A stretch of 64,000 bases of DNA, taken from NCBI RefSeq assembly GCF_000373365.1, contig NZ_KB891219.1, positions 42,123-106,122 on the forward strand, in the 5' to 3' direction. The position numbers and the translations under genes are program-made. The notes beneath the pieces are model-generated. The model was not told where the DNA came from and ran no database searches. It saw nothing but the letters and a program-made list of their open reading frames with translations. The stretch comes from Parafrankia discariae (lineage in GTDB: Bacteria > Actinomycetota > Actinomycetes > Frankiales > Frankiaceae). Below are positions 63,543 through 64,000 of this stretch, in pieces (position 1 is the first letter of the stretch; each line of letters begins with the position of its first letter).

Positions 63543-64000
63543 CAGCATCCGCCGACCTGCCCGAGTCCGGCGCCCGCCCCGTGCCTGCCGCCCACTCCGC
63601 GTCCGGCGCTCGCCGGGAGCGGGGGCTCGCCATGGTCGCGTGCCTGGTCGGATCGGCCCTCGTTCTGTTCAGCGCCAGTGCGACCTGGGTCTCGGCGCGA
63701 GTTCAGGCCGGCACCGGCGGGCAGGCCTCCGCCGTGGCGGCGCCCCTGCCGGTGAAGTGGTCGGGCGGATCGCTCGCCCCGGCCGCCACCGCGCTGGCAC
63801 TGCTCGGGCTCGCCGCCACCGTGGCGATCATCGCGACCCGGCGCGTGGGGCGGACCCTGGTGGGCCTGCTCGTGGCGGGCGCGGGTGTCGCGATCCTCCT
63901 GGTCGCCGGTGGGATCGCCCTGGACCCGATGGCCGCGGTGCGGGGGACCGACGAGGTCAGGGCGCTCGTCCCCATCGGGGATCCGACCATCCTCGATCTT
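63539..64000 (+). CDS. Trp operon-associated membrane protein (partial)
   Basis: Runs off the right edge; 154 codons visible. An N-terminal hydrophilic stretch (1-30) is followed by helix LAMVACLVGSALVLFSASATWVS, a Gly/Ser-rich external loop with LPVKWSGGSLAPAATALALLGLA, and a third helix LLVAGAGVAILLVAGG. This matches the actinobacterial TIGR02234-type family found after trpE. Function unknown. ATGA overlap couples it to trpE. Confidence 0.88.

Overview
The window is about 70+% GC with GTG and TTG starts, dense stop/start overlaps (ATGA, GTGA), long spurious antisense frames, a WD40-containing Ser/Thr kinase, a monofunctional HisB, a PriA-like HisA and the actinobacterial Trp-associated membrane protein. 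This is actinobacterial chromosome; a Frankia-like or related genome is the best guess (inference from gene style, not from a marker gene). There are no rRNA or tRNA genes, CRISPR arrays, transposases or phage genes that I can support.

Layout. 1-7.4 kb: a kinase-WD40 receptor cut by the window edge, then a redox/detoxification block (WYL regulator divergent from a VOC protein across a clear inverted repeat; MFS coupled to an LLM flavin oxidoreductase; azoreductase followed by a quinone reductase). 7.7-11.0 kb: a four-gene minus-strand operon, AvrD-family protein, P-loop ATPase, ketoacyl-ACP synthase III and a free ACP, which looks like a small syringolide/butenolide-type pathway. 11.3-15.8 kb: hydrolase, membrane PP2C phosphatase and a secreted vanadium-haloperoxidase-like enzyme whose signal peptide is out of frame with the body. 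16.1-23 kb: HAD phosphatase, CoA-transferase, FAD oxidoreductase, LacI regulator and an acetyltransferase, interspersed with decayed genes (3-hydroxyacyl-CoA dehydrogenase remnant, frameshifted MazG fusion, patatin remnant). 23-28 kb: an MFS permease with a large extra domain, a TetR regulator, a thioesterase and an AlkZ-like winged-helix protein. 28.5-33 kb: a complete carbohydrate ABC importer (lipoprotein, two permeases, ATPase).

33-43 kb is the second biosynthetic region. After a lone P450 and a hydrolase comes a tightly coupled seven-gene minus-strand operon: acyl desaturase, ACP, cyclopropane-synthase-type methyltransferase, P450, fatty acyl-AMP ligase, hot-dog thioesterase, P450. The set suggests ACP-tethered tailoring of a fatty acid. 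43-48.6 kb: NUDIX protein, PPK2, two methyltransferases, a repeat-rich LPFTG-type membrane protein and a DUF2071 protein.

48.7-64 kb: histidine and tryptophan biosynthesis in the order hisD-hisC-hisB-hisH, hisA-hisF, hisI-trpE-trp membrane protein. It is interrupted by an antisense ABC-2 exporter (ATPase plus two permeases) between hisH and hisA, and by a co-directional pair of ABC exporter half-transporters between hisF and hisI. The pair shows the sequence asymmetry of a heterodimeric exporter. A repeated theme is short in-frame tandem repeats, often 18 bp (6 residues), in the HisC N-terminus, AvrD, the membrane protein and the quinone reductase leader.
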